From CAVZLD01 sp963776055 (GTDB taxonomy: Bacteria; Planctomycetota; Planctomycetia; Pirellulales; Pirellulaceae): a stretch of DNA of 64,000 bases. This document shows, in pieces, positions 20,647-31,700 of this stretch (positions within the stretch are counted from its first letter, which is position 1; each line of letters begins with the position of its first letter). The notes beneath the pieces are model-generated. The model made no database searches and had not been told where the DNA came from. It saw only the letters and a program-made list of their open reading frames with translations. The position numbers and the translations under genes are program-made. The stretch is from the NCBI GenBank assembly GCA_963776055.1, contig CAVZLD010000009.1, positions 1 to 64,000 of the forward strand, in the 5' to 3' direction.

Positions 20647-22005
20647 GTGAGAAAACCGCATCGCCTATCGGTGATTGTTCCGTTGTTCATCCTGTCACTC
20701 TTGCTGACGGTTGGTCAGCTCTCGGCCGCGACGTACCGCATTGTCGATACGCTTGACATCGATACCGTGCCGTCCTGGTTTCCCGTTGGTTTCTGCCTGT
20801 TGACACAGGACCAGAACCAGTACGTTGCGTACTACAACGAAGAGCACGAGATGATCGTTGCCCAACGCAAGATTGACGATCGTGAATGGCAACGGACAAC
20901 GCTTCCAAGCAAGATCGGTTGGGACAGCCACAATTACATCACGATGGCGGTCGATTCAGCCGGACATCTTCACCTGTCCGGGAACATGCATTGCGTACCG
21001 CTTATCTACTTCCGGACGGAGCAACCCGGGGACACTGCGACGTTCCAACAATACTCCATGACCGATCAGCAGGAGCAGCGGTGCACGTATCCACGCTTTG
21101 TGATGGACGCGGATGAAAATCTGTTGTTCACGTATCGCTCGGGCGGCAGTGGCAATGGCAGACGGTTTTACAACATCTATGATGTCAATGCGGAGACGTG
21201 GTCCCGGTTCTTGCGGACACCACTGTTTGACGGCGAGGGCGAACGCAACGCGTATCCGCTCGGTCCGGTTTCCGGTCCCGATGGCCTGTTTCATTTGGTT
21301 TGGGTCTGGCGGGAAACCCCCGACTGCGCGACGAATCATCACCTCTCGTATGCACGAAGCCGCAATTTGCAGGACTGGGAAACCGCGTCAGGTCATCCGG
21401 TAGAACTTCCTTTCACGCTCCGACAGAAAGAATTGTGTGTTGATCCCATCCCGATAGGCGGTGGGATCATCAACGGTTGTGAACGCCTTGCCTTCGACTC
21501 TGATCTCCGCCCGATCATCTCCTACCACAAACTTGACGAAAACGGCCACATGCAGATTTTCGTGGCCCGGTTTCAGCAGGAACAGTGGCGTCGCCTTCCA
21601 ATTACCACCTGGAACCAGCAAATCCAGTTCAGCGGTCGCGGTGCGATGCCTTTCATCGGAATTCGCATTTCGGGACTCAGCCAACCCGCACCCGGCCTGT
21701 TTCGCATTACCTACCGGCACCGAGACTACGGGTCCGGCAGCATTTTTCTGGATGAACAGTCGCTGCAGCCTGTCGAAAGCGCAGTTGTCGTCCCCGCCAA
21801 TCACCCACCGGAATTAATGAAGCCCACGATTTCCTTCGACGGTATGCGCGTCCGACTCGCCGAGGACATCGGGGAATCGAGCGGAGTCGATAGGAAGTAT
21901 GTCCTGCGTTGGGAAACGCTGGGAGCCCATCACGACCGTCCGCGACAACCTCCCCTGCCGCCAGCCAGCCGACTGCAACTCGTGGCCCTTCAACGCGAGG
22001 AATAG
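20647..22005 (+). CDS. Secreted BNR_4-type beta-propeller protein (possible polysaccharide lyase)
   Basis: About 452 residues from the GTG at 20647 (GAGAGGATC upstream), which gives a good signal peptide: RKPHRLS, a hydrophobic core VIVPLFILSLLLTVGQL, cleavage after SAA. The body has WDSHNYITMAVDSAGHLHLS, GNMHCVPLIYFRT, TYPRFVMDADENLLFTYRSG and CVDPIPIGGGIINGCERLAF. These follow the BNR_4 repeat family, whose members include seven-bladed propellers and some ulvan lyases (PL24/PL25-like), with a His next to the GNMH strand. I cannot confirm lyase activity. It points outward to algal or other polysaccharide use, as do the propeller glycosidases at 34-37 kb. Confidence 0.7.
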   Translation: MRKPHRLSVIVPLFILSLLLTVGQLSAATYRIVDTLDIDTVPSWFPVGFCLLTQDQNQYVAYYNEEHEMIVAQRKIDDREWQRTTLPSKIGWDSHNYITMAVDSAGHLHLSGNMHCVPLIYFRTEQPGDTATFQQYSMTDQQEQRCTYPRFVMDADENLLFTYRSGGSGNGRRFYNIYDVNAETWSRFLRTPLFDGEGERNAYPLGPVSGPDGLFHLVWVWRETPDCATNHHLSYARSRNLQDWETASGHPVELPFTLRQKELCVDPIPIGGGIINGCERLAFDSDLRPIISYHKLDENGHMQIFVARFQQEQWRRLPITTWNQQIQFSGRGAMPFIGIRISGLSQPAPGLFRITYRHRDYGSGSIFLDEQSLQPVESAVVVPANHPPELMKPTISFDGMRVRLAEDIGESSGVDRKYVLRWETLGAHHDRPRQPPLPPASRLQLVALQREE

Positions 22006-22087
22006 GGCAGCGGCCCCGAAGCGGGCGTTTCTTCTTCGCCCCTCCGTGCCGCGCCGTCATGTTGCATCGGCGGTTGCCACAGAAACG

Positions 22088-22570
22088 TCAGCCTGTTCGC
22101 GGCCAGACCTCGATCGTAGTGTGCGACAGTTGCAGGTCGGAGGGCAGGCGTTGCCGATATGCCGCCGGCGACTGAGGGTCGTCCGTGACCAGCGACAGAA
22201 TCAAGCTGTACTTCCCCGGGGCGATCGCCCACAGGTGTAAGTCGGCCACTTCGTCGCCGTGGCTTTCGATACTGTGCCGAATCGATTCGCGGGCCTCTCT
22301 CGGTCGAGCAGAACGCGGCTTGTCGTTCTCAAGAGCCCAAGGACCATCGGGCGACGAGTAGTGATCCCACAATCCCCATCGCCGGATTCGTCCAGTTCCA
22401 CTGCCAGTACTTTCCCGCCAAGAGGGCGGCAATCGCCAGCAGCGACGTCAGTGCGTCTGCCAACACATGTAAATAGGCAGAACGCAGATTGTGGTCGTGA
22501 TCATGGTGGTGATGAGAATGCTTGGCGGCTTCCGCGTCGTCGATCGTCTGCATGACTTGTTCTGCCAAGC
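22088..22570 (-). pseudogene. Cation diffusion facilitator (DmeF/CzcD-like), 5'-truncated remnant
   Basis: The C-terminal half of a cation-efflux protein is spread over three frames. One piece has the metal-binding HSHHHHDHDHNLRSAYLHVL and ADALTSLLAIAALLAGKYW with NPAMGIVGSLLVARWS; a second gives LLRTTSRVLLDRE; the third has RHSIESHGDEVADLHLWAI and the cytoplasmic domain to the stop at 22088. The N-terminal membrane helices and start codon are missing: upstream of about 22560 the same DNA reads on the other strand as the N-terminus of a kinase. With frame shifts near 22330-22400 and 22260-22290 this is not functional. It looks like a rearrangement scar. Confidence 0.75.
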
Positions 22571-23640
22571 CCGTGAGCTGACGGGGCGCCATCGCCGTGC
22601 GTATTTGGAGCACGAATGCGGCGATGACGTCGAACTGCTCGATGAAGTGCTGCAGCTGCTGGCCAACGACAATTCATCGCTCTTTTCCATTCCGGATGAA
22701 CCGGCTGCCCGAGTCGACGACGTCGCCGAACCGCCGCAGATCGAAGGCTATCGTATTCACGAATTGTTGGGCCAGGGCGGCATGGGGCACGTGTGGCATG
22801 CTACGCAACTGAGCACGCGGCGCGAGGTGGCCCTGAAGGTCTTGCCTGCCCCCGGCCTTTGCTCCGTGGTGGCCCGGAACCAGTTTCACCGCGAGGCTGA
22901 ATTGGCCGCCCGCATTGCGCATCCGAACGTGGCCCAGATTTATGACTGCGGGATTGGAAGCGGCTGTGCTTTTACGCGATGGAACTGGTCGATGGTGTCG
23001 ACCTGGCGACCTACGTCAAGCAGGCTGGTTTGTCGGAGCGTGCGATCGTGCAGCTGATGGAGACGGTTTGTCGAATCCGGAACAGGTGATCAGCAAGTTG
23101 TGAGTCATCGCGATGGAACAACGATTGATCCTCGTGACCGACCAGGGGCGGCCGGTGCTCGTCGATTTTGGCGTCGCGACTTCGCTCTGGGCCGATCCCG
23201 AAGGTCCCTCCATCAGCGAGCAGAGTCTGCTGGCCGGTACCCCTGCGTACATGTCGCCGGAACAGGCGGCCGGCAGCCAAGATCAGATCGACACGCGTTC
23301 CGATGTCTACAGTCTGGGGGTGCTGCTCTATCGATTGCTGCTCGGTCGTCCACCTCACGACACATCCGGAACGCCTTTGCAGGCCGTCCGGCGAATCCTG
23401 GAATAAGAGCATGACCGTCTGGGACAAGTTGACCCGAAGCTGGATCGCAATCTGGAGGCGGTCCTTCTGAAAGCCCTCGCACGTGATCCCGAAGGTCGCT
23501 ACGGAGACCGCCGGAACGATGCCCTGACTGACGTCTCGTGGCCACGATGCCGGCATCCATGGCTTCATGATCACTCCCGACGGACACGAACTGCTGTCCG
23601 TCGGCCACGACGGCAGGTCCGCCGTTGGCCGACACAGCAA
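22500..23640 (+). pseudogene. Serine/threonine protein kinase (PknB-type, WD40-linked), degraded
   Basis: Planctomycete-type kinase remnant. The N-terminal segment (AYLEHECGDDVELLDEV) is followed by the glycine loop LLGQGGMGHVWHA, the ATP Lys in VALKVL, and IAHPNVAQIYDCG. A frameshift near 22965 gives YAMELVDGVDLATYVKQAGL in another frame, the HRD catalytic loop near 23106 is scrambled, then VLVDFGVATS and GTPAYMSPEQAAG appear in frame. An in-frame TAA at 23404-23406 is followed by continuing homology (QVDPKLDRNLEAVLLKALAR). After about 23560 a short WD40-like piece (TPDGHELLSVGHDGR) ends in repeats. Several frame breaks, a stop and a lost 3' part make this a real pseudogene rather than one read error. 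Confidence 0.75.
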
Positions 23641-23700
23641 TGATGCTGGATGGGCTCGGCAAGCGGCAACCGCCCCGGCTCTTTCGGCAGGTGACCGAAG

Positions 23701-23776
23701 ACAGCCTGGAAGGCCGTGGAATGGGGAGACAGCCTGGAAGGCCGTGGAACGTGACAGCCTGGAAGGCTGTCCCACT
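23701..23776. repeat. AGCCTGGAAGGCCGTGG intergenic repeat, three copies
   Basis: Three copies of GACAGCCTGGAAGGCYGT start at about 23699, 23728 and 23753, the last followed by CCCAC. This is the same family as the GGCTGGAAGCCTGT elements at 35590-35635 and 45800-45850. The core (GGAAGGCC / GGAAGCCT) is imperfectly palindromic. The rest of 23640-23978 holds no gene I can support. Confidence 0.7.
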
Positions 23777-23978
23777 TGATGCACGAGAAACTCGGGCGAA
23801 TCTGTTGGTGGCGGGTACGAACGCGGCTTGAGAACCAACGTCGCCGTCGTCCCGGAACGGAGTGCATGGATGCCGTTGGCTTGGGGCATGATGGTGGTGA
23901 TCGACGCGCAAGCTCATCGGGCAGTGGCCCGGACGGTTTCGGCCTCGACATTCCCGCACCACCAGCGACAATGAGGCC

Positions 23979-26900
23979 ATGAAATACAGAGATCAATTCC
24001 GACCGCGCGGGGAGCGCCTGGAGTCTCGGCAGCTGCTGGCGGCTGATCTGGTGATCAGCGAGCTGATGGCTCGCAACGGCGCAACACTGCAAGATGGTTT
24101 CGGCAACACCTCGGATTGGATCGAGATTCAGAACACGAGCGACGAAGTGATCGATCTGGCCGGATACCATCTGACCGATAATCGACGGCGACCGGACAAA
24201 TGGACGTTCCCCGACTCCACGCCACTCGAACCTGGATCGTATTTGCTGCTGTTTGCATCCGGTGAGGACACCAAGGATCCACACGGCCACTGGCACACCA
24301 ACTTCAAGCTCGATGCCGATGGCGAATACCTTGCCTTGCTCGACAGTTCCTTTCGCGTTCTGTCCGCCTACGGCAGCCTGGTCGAGGACTATCCTCGGCA
24401 ATTCCCCGACATTGCCTACGGCGTCGGGCAACCGGGCCATTTCCTGGCCACGGACGTACCGCGCGTCATCCCGGCGGGACAATCGGGAACGGTGACCAGT
24501 GATCTGTCGATCCAGGGGCTACCGGGGACTATTACACACGTCAGCGTGACGCTCCAGATCACCCACGAATGGGTAGATGATCTGGACGTGTTCCTGGTCA
24601 GCCAAAGTGGCACGCGAATTGAGCTGCTGTCCGACGTGGGGGGCAGTGGTGACAATTTCGTTCGGACGACACTCGACGACGATGCGAGCATGTCGATCCG
24701 AGATGGGCAAGCACCGTTTACGGGGCGTTATCGGCCGGAAGGATCCTTGTCTCAACTCGTTGGCGAAGACCCCAACGGCTTGTGGCGATTAGAGATTCAC
24801 GACGACTTCGCCGCGGTGGGTGGAGAGCTCGAAAGCTGGTCGCTCACGATCGAAACCGACCAGGGAGATGCGTCGACCGTTGGGTACCTCGAGTTTCCTA
24901 CGCCAGGAATGGCCAACGCAATCGCTTGGGTCGATTACGTCCGCGACACAAGATTTAGTGTCGACCGCGGCTTCTTCGAGCAACCGTTCGAAGTGCAATT
25001 GGCGACGTCGACGGCCGGGGCCACGATTTACTACACCACCGACGGCAGCCCTCCCGGGCCAGATAACCCCAACGCTCTCCCGTACTCACAACCGTTGCTG
25101 ATCGAGAACACGACGACGTTGCGCCCCGAGCGGTGCGGTCCGGATGGCTTCCGGGGACCGTCAGCACCGAAACCTATCTCTTCCTGGAGGAGGTGATCCA
25201 GCAACCCGCGAACCCGGCGGGGTATCCGACGAAATGGGTTGGACGATCGACGATTCCGGCTGACTACGAGATGGATCCGGTCATCCGCCAGGATCCACTC
25301 TATAGCTCACAACTGATCGACAGCTTACGTTCCTTGCCGACCATATCGTTGGTGATGGATCGAGACGACTGGTTTGCCTCCGACGTGGGGATCTACTCGA
25401 ATTCGGAGGAGAGTGGCGATCTGTGGGAACGCCGCGTTTCCGTGGAGCTGTTCGGCTTTGAGGACGGTCGCCAGATTCAGGTGGATGCCGGAGTTCGCAT
25501 GCAAGGAAACGCCAGTCGCTGGCCCAGTCGGCCAAAGCACAACTTGCGTCTCGCGTTCCGGGATGAATACGGTGCCGATCACCTGGAGTTCCCGCTCTTC
25601 GATGGTACGTCGATACAAAGCTTCAACGGTCTTGTATTGCGCGGCGGTAACGGTGATTCCTGGACGAATCCCACTGTTCATCACCGTGCGGCCTACCTTC
25701 GCGACCAATGGCATCGCGATGTTCAGGTTGCGATGGGGCAAGAGACGTCACTCCAACGCTATGCGCATCTGTATATCAATGGTCTGTACTGGGGACTGTT
25801 TCATGTCTTTGAACGCGTGGACGCCGATTTCATGGCGGAACATTTCGGTGGCGAACCCGAAGAATATGACGTGATCAAAGACATTCGTAATACCGGCGGT
25901 CAGGTCGAAGCGGTTAGTGGCTCGATCGATGCGTGGCAGGAGTTAACGCGGCGCGCTGGCCAGGATCTGTCGGTTCGCGAGAACTACGAGGCCGTGTTGG
26001 AATACCTGGATATCGAGAATTTCATCGACTACCTGTTGCTGAACTTCTACAGCGGCAACAAAGATTGGGACCGATCCAATTGGAGGGCCGGGCGTCGACG
26101 AGACGGTGGTCGATTCGTCTTCTTCTGTTGGGACTCGGAGCGAACAGATCTGAATACCAGCGGTTCTGCTCAGGACGGATCGGTTCGGTTCGACGTCACC
26201 GGCACCAATCAAACGAACTATCCCACGTACATTCATCAGCGACTCCGCCGCAATGAGGAATATCGAATGCTGTTCGCGGATCGGGTGCAGAAGCACCTGT
26301 TCGACGGCGGTGTTCTCACAAGCGGTGAAGCAGCGCGGCTATGGAACGCTCGCGCAGATGAAATCCGTCTGGCAATCATCGCGGAATCCGCTCGCTGGGG
26401 GGATGCCCATGTCGAGCCACCGCGAACGCCTCAGACGTGGGAGGATCATTTGCGCGTGATGAATGAAGTTTGGTTTCCACAACGCACCGAAGTGCTGTTG
26501 GAACAGCTGCGCGGTCGAGGACTCTACCCGGAGCTTGCTGCACCGCAGCTCAACGTGCACGGAGGGATCGTGCCGGACGGATTCGAGCTTTCCTTCTCGC
26601 CTGAGGAATCGGCGACAATCTACTTCACCCGGGACGGTAGTGACCCGCGAGCGGAAGGTGGAATGGTCCAGGGGTTGGGAACTACAACGTTTGAGTTTCA
26701 CGTACCGGTTACGCTTACCGCCGACACGCGGCTCAAGAGTCGCGTATTTCAGGATGGCCAGTGGTCCGCCCTCACCGAGGCGGAATTCCAGGTCGCCCTG
26801 GTGGGCGACGCCAACCTGGATGGTCAGTTCAACTCGACCGATATCGTGCATGTGTTCCAGATCGGCGAGTACGAAGACGCGATCCCGGGCAATTCCACTT

Positions 26901-27076
26901 GGGCCGACGGCGATTGGAATCGAGACGGAGAGTTCAACTCAAGCGACATCGTAGCGGCTTTCCAGGGGGGCCACTATGCGGTGGCGTCGCAGCTGGCGGC
27001 TACTCGACCTGTGCGGAATTCGGTCCGATCCGTTCCTCCCGCCCGGGACCTCTCGGATGGCCGCGTGCCACGCTGA
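23979..27076 (+). CDS. Giant secreted CotH/LTD protein 1 with P-domain and dockerin-like tail (one frameshift)
   Basis: About 1,030 residues. The N-terminus GERLESRQLLAAD is the planctomycete LEPR-XLL motif near the export signal. Domains: lamin-tail domain (ISELMARNGATLQDGFGNTS, about 25-140), a proprotein-convertase P-like domain (LPGTITHVSVTLQITHEWVD to GLWRLEIHDD, about 175-300), a chitobiase-type strand ATIYYTTDGSPP, then a CotH kinase-like domain (GVRMQGNASRWPSRPKHNLR, about 420-850), a second YFTRDGSDP strand, and an EF-hand-like pair GDANLDGQFNSTDIVHVFQ / GDWNRDGEFNSSDIVAAFQ. A missing base near 25123 splits it. CotH domains can phosphorylate proteins; here probably a surface or scaffold protein. 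The function is unknown. Confidence 0.8.
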
Positions 27077-27204
27077 TCGCCAGATGGGCCGGAAAACGGC
27101 CAAAGACTTGCCGGTTGCGATTCACAGCAGTACGATAAGGCCAAGTTGACTTGGGACGCTCTGGCGAACCAGGGAAACCTCGAGACAGAGTACGTTGAAG
27201 AGGG

Positions 27205-27236
27205 AAGAGGCACGCCGTCCGGCGGTGCCTTTTTGT
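27205..27236 (+). terminator. Rho-independent terminator after CotH protein 1
   Basis: GAGGCACGCCG, a TCC loop, CGGCGGTGCCT and then TTTTTGTTT: a GC-rich stem with one bulge followed by a T-run, on the plus strand about 130 bp after the CotH stop and 140 bp before the next ATG. It separates the two neighbouring surface-protein genes. Confidence 0.75.
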
Positions 27237-27377
27237 TTGGACGCTGCCTTTGGTCGCGATCAATTCCTTCTTTCCCAGCGGGTGACGATGGATCGCCCGG
27301 AGAATGGACTGGTTGCCACCAGTAGAGAAGTTCTTTTTCAACGAGAGATTTTTGCGCAACCAGGAAAGGTGAGAACG

Positions 27378-28616
27378 ATGAGGGAAGTCCACAAGCTTTC
27401 GGTAGCAACGCTCGTCTTGGCCTTAAGCCCCGTCGCCTGGGCGGACTACGCCGAGACCGTGCTGCAGGACAATCCTGTCGCCTACTATCGGTTTGAGGAA
27501 CCAGAAGGATCCGAAGAAATCGCCGATTCGAGCGGCAATGACTACGAAGGCTTCGAAGTGCTGGAAGTCGAGTTCGAGCACCCGGGGGTCGCCGATAGTC
27601 TGGCGGCGGAGTTTTTTGGCATCAGCAGCATCGTGCTTGACTTGACGATGAATCCTGATGACCCGGAGGGGGACGGTGCCGGTAACGGCAACGACGATTT
27701 CACGATCGAAACCTGGATGTATACAACGAGTGACCGGAATCAGCAGGTATTCGTTGCCCAGTCAGATGGCATCAACGGTTTGGGCCGCTCGGATATGTTG
27801 ATTAGTCTGAACCTCGAGTTGGGCTCGTACATTGGTGGTGGCACGAGAGATTCGGGTTTTGCGCCAGAGCTGGAAACCTGGTACCACTTCGTGATGACCG
27901 TCGATGGGACCAATGACGAGTTGTATTTCTACGTCAACGGGGAACCGTCGGAAGACAACCCGCTGATTCCTGCGAATGGGATTGAGTCTGCTACTGGTGA
28001 ATGGGTGATCGGCTCGCATAAGAATCAAGCGATGCAGTTTTTCGAAGGTCTGCTGGATGAGATCGCTTTTTACGACTACCGTCTCGATGATCCCGACGGT
28101 GACGACGACACGGCCGATTCTCGCATTGCGGCGCACTATGCTGCTTCGGGTATGTCCACTTCGGTCCCCGGCGATTTCGATGGCGACGGATTGCTCACGG
28201 CGGCGGATATCGATCGGCTTTCGACCGCCGTACGGGATGGCTTGACCGATGCGCAGTTCGATCTGAACGCCGACGGCGACGTCAATGATGGTGACCGTGC
28301 CTTTTGGGTAGGAGACCTCAAGCAGACCTGGTTTGGTGACTCCGATTTGAACTTGCTGTTTGATACGGGCGACATGGTCCAAGTCTTCGTGAACGGGAAA
28401 TACGAGACCGGCGAAGAGAGTGGCTGGGAAGATGGCGACTGGAACGGTGATGGGCGGTTCAGTAGCGACGATATGGTGACCGCGTTTATCGGCGGAGGCT
28501 ACGAAGCGGGTGGGCTTCCGGGTGCCGGTGCAGTGCAGGCCGTTCCCGAGCCTGCGACCGCTACGCTGCTGCTGCTCGGCCTGTTGGGCATCGCGGCGTG
28601 TCGTCGAAGTCGATAA
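27378..28616 (+). CDS. Secreted LamG-like protein with dockerin-like tail and PEP-CTERM anchor
   Basis: 412 residues from ATG 27378 (AAAGGTGAG ribosome site); an upstream in-frame start lacks a signal. Signal peptide: REVHKLSVATLVLALSPVAWA. A concanavalin A/LamG-like fold follows (AETVLQDNPVAYYRFEEPEG, TIETWMYTT, VIGSHKNQAMQFFEGLLDEI; about 22-250). Then come GDFDGDGLLTAADIDRLSTA and FDLNADGDVNDGD calcium loops and the planctomycete EF-hand pair DMVQVFVNGKYE / GDWNGDGRFSSDDMVTAF. The end is a textbook PEP-CTERM: VPEPATATLLLLGLLGIAAC plus RRSR. It would be exported and processed by an exosortase encoded elsewhere. Ligand unknown, probably a glycan. Confidence 0.88.
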   Translation: MREVHKLSVATLVLALSPVAWADYAETVLQDNPVAYYRFEEPEGSEEIADSSGNDYEGFEVLEVEFEHPGVADSLAAEFFGISSIVLDLTMNPDDPEGDGAGNGNDDFTIETWMYTTSDRNQQVFVAQSDGINGLGRSDMLISLNLELGSYIGGGTRDSGFAPELETWYHFVMTVDGTNDELYFYVNGEPSEDNPLIPANGIESATGEWVIGSHKNQAMQFFEGLLDEIAFYDYRLDDPDGDDDTADSRIAAHYAASGMSTSVPGDFDGDGLLTAADIDRLSTAVRDGLTDAQFDLNADGDVNDGDRAFWVGDLKQTWFGDSDLNLLFDTGDMVQVFVNGKYETGEESGWEDGDWNGDGRFSSDDMVTAFIGGGYEAGGLPGAGAVQAVPEPATATLLLLGLLGIAACRRSR

Positions 28617-28646
28617 CGCTCGCGGTTGTCGACGAAGTGAAACGAA

Positions 28647-28687
28647 AGGGGGGCGGCGAACGGATGAATCGTCCGCCCCTCTTTTCA
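28647..28687 (+). terminator. Rho-independent terminator after the LamG/PEP-CTERM gene
   Basis: AGGGGGGCGG and CCGCCCCT form a GC-rich stem around a loop of about 16-18 bases (it contains GATGAATC), followed by CTTTTC. It lies about 30 bp after the stop codon at 28616 and before the start of the next surface-protein gene. Confidence 0.7.
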
Positions 28688-28761
28688 TGATTCCGGCGAA
28701 CGAACGCCGTTGTTGAAGTGTGACAAGTGGAAATCAAGAGGCAAGACAAGGTGCGATCGGC

Positions 28762-31700
28762 ATGATCAACATTCAACGGCTCAAGGGCCGTACCCACGCA
28801 GCAACACGACGCCGGCGATTTCATGGCCTGGAACGCCTGGAGCCGCGAAATCTTTTGGCCGCTGACGTGGTGATCAGTGAGTTTATGGCTGCCAATCAGA
28901 CGAATCTCAACGACGGCTTTCGAGCAACATCAGACTGGATTGAACTGTGGAATGCCGGCGATGCAACCGCCGATCTAACCGGATTTGCGCTCACGAACGA
29001 TCCTGACAATCTCAATAAATGGAAGTTCCCGGACAACACACAACTGGACGCCGGTCAGTACCTGCTGGTGTTCGCGTCCGGCTTTGACACGACGGATCCT
29101 AACGGAGCACTGCACACCAGTTTCCGATTGGATGCGGGAGGGGGCTACTTGGCGCTGGCCGATGCCAATCTGCAAGTGCTCTCGGAATACGGTCCCGATG
29201 CCGAAGACTATCCCGATCAATTCGCCGATATCTCGTACGGAACGCGTGCGTCGACCGAAGTGGGTGTCGAACCAAGCGTCGGTTTTCTGGCTACGCCCAC
29301 GCCGGGGGCCGCTAACTCCGCCGAGTTACTGAACGACGGCCCGTTGTTCGTGCAAGTCACCGATCGCCCGGGGCCCTTGGACGACGGTCAGGATCTGCTC
29401 ATCACCGCCCAGGTTCAGCCCCAGGGCTCGTCCGTCGAACAGGTGCAACTGGTTTATCGTGTGATGTACGGGGAAGAGATCACTCTGCCGATGCGCGACG
29501 ATGGAACCGCCGGTGATGCGATCGCCGGAGATCAAATCTACTCGGCAGTGATTCCCCATACGGCGTCGTCGCCAGGACAGATGGTGCGTTGGTCTGTGAC
29601 CGCGAGTGACGAGTCGGAAAGAAGCTCCCGCGCGCCAGCCTATCTCGACCGAACCGGAACCGATCAGTCTCCTGAGTATTTTGGAACGGTGGTGGCGGAT
29701 CCCGATGCACAGAACGAACTGCCCGTCTATCAGTGGTTTTTGCGTCCGGGGACCGAAAACCAAGCCAATAGCCGGACGGGAACACGAAGCTCGGTGTTCT
29801 ATGCGGATCAGTTCTATGACAACGTATATGTACGATTGCGCGGCGGAAGCTCGTCATCGCTTCCGAAGAAGAGCTACAAGTTTGACTTCAACACGGCCAA
29901 CTCCTTCCGTTTTCACCCTGATCATGGCCGCGTCTCTGAAATTAACTTGAACACAACGTATACCAACAAGGATTATCTGCGTCAGGCGTTGAGTTTCGAG
30001 ACGTATGACGCGGCAGGCGCCGTGGGTTCTGAAGCGTTTCTTCTACGAGTCCAGCGGAACAGCGAGTTCTTTTCTGTGGCGATGTTCGTGGAACAGCCGG
30101 ATGAAGATCTCCTGAGTCGCGAGGGGCTCGACCCGGACGGGGCACTCTACAAGATGTTCAATACCTTTACTTCTGCCACGAGTGGTGTGGAGAAGAAGAC
30201 CCGGACCTACGAGAATAACGACGACCTGGCCGAGTTCATCCGCGAAATCAACGGCCGGTCGGGAGATGATCTGGCCCACTACGTGTTCGACCATGTCAAC
30301 ATCCCCTCCGTGTTGAACTATCTGGCCGCCACCGTGATCATGCAAAACAATGATCAGTCGGCGAAGAACTACTACCTTTACCGCGACACGAACGGTACCG
30401 GCGAATGGATGTTCTTGCCGTGGGACTTGGATCTGGTGTTTGGCCTGCACTACATGTCCAACGACAACATCCTGGACGATACGATCTGGGCGGATAAGGA
30501 TGATTTCCGTACGTCCGCAGGAGTCACCATCTGGCCGTCTCATCCGTTTGTCGCCGACCAGGAGCATCCCGGAAACCGTAGCTGGAACCGGCTGATCGAC
30601 GCGCTGTATGAGTTGCCGCAGTTTCGCGAAATGTACTTGCGTCGGCTGCGGACCCTGATGGACGAGCTGCTGCAGCCCCCCGACACTCCCCTTGCCGAGC
30701 GGAAATTCGAAACGCGACTGGATGACTTCCAGCAACAGTTGGCAGCCGATGCGGAGTTGGATTACCGCCAATGGGCGGATCCGTGGCGGTGGGGACAGGA
30801 TCTGTCGCTGACGGAAGCGATCCAGCGAATCAAGGAGGAATACCTGACCGTTCGCCGTACGCATTTGTACGAGACGCACAGCATTGACAATCTCGATCCC
30901 ACAGAACCCACCTCGCTGGTTCCGCAGTTTGCAACGGCCCGCTACTTCGTGCCCACCGACAACTCGCTCGGCACAAGCTGGACAGAGAACGACTTTGATG
31001 ATGATGCCTGGCCCACGGGGGAGACAGGAATCGGCTTCGAGAACAACCCGCGCAACTATGTTGACCTCCTGCGGACTCGCGTCAAGCCTACCGAGGCGGC
31101 TGCCGATGCCAATTCCGTCTTTGTGCGGATCCCCTTCCAAGTAAGTGATCCCGCACAGATCGAAGCTCTGACTTTGCGAATGAAGTACGATGACGGTTTT
31201 GTCGCCTACTTGAACGGACAGGAGGTTGCCCGAGGAAGCCTGCGAAACGACGGGCCCCAGTCCTACAACTCGCTCGCTCGATCGCGACCGAATTCGGCGT
31301 CCCTGGAGTTCGAGAATTTCGACATCTCGCAATTCACCGATCAGCTGCGCCCCGGCGAGAACGTACTCGCGCTGCACGTGCTGAACGGAACATTGAGTAG
31401 CTCGGACTTGCTGATCCTGCCGGAGTTGCTGGACGGCCGAATTGCCAGCGGAGACATCGCGGGGATTCCGCACGCGCAAGCCGAAGACGTGACACTCGCC
31501 TTTGGCCCCGTGATTGAATTCAACCCGGCTTCTGGCAACCAGGACGAGGAATACTTCACTCTGGTGAATCCCCATTCGGTTGCGGTCGATATCTCCGGTT
31601 GGCAGATACAGGGCTCCGCCCAAACGCAGTTCGTTCCTGGCACCGTGATCGCAGCCGGACAGTCGCTCTACCTGACGCCCAACGCCGCGGCCTTCCGCGC

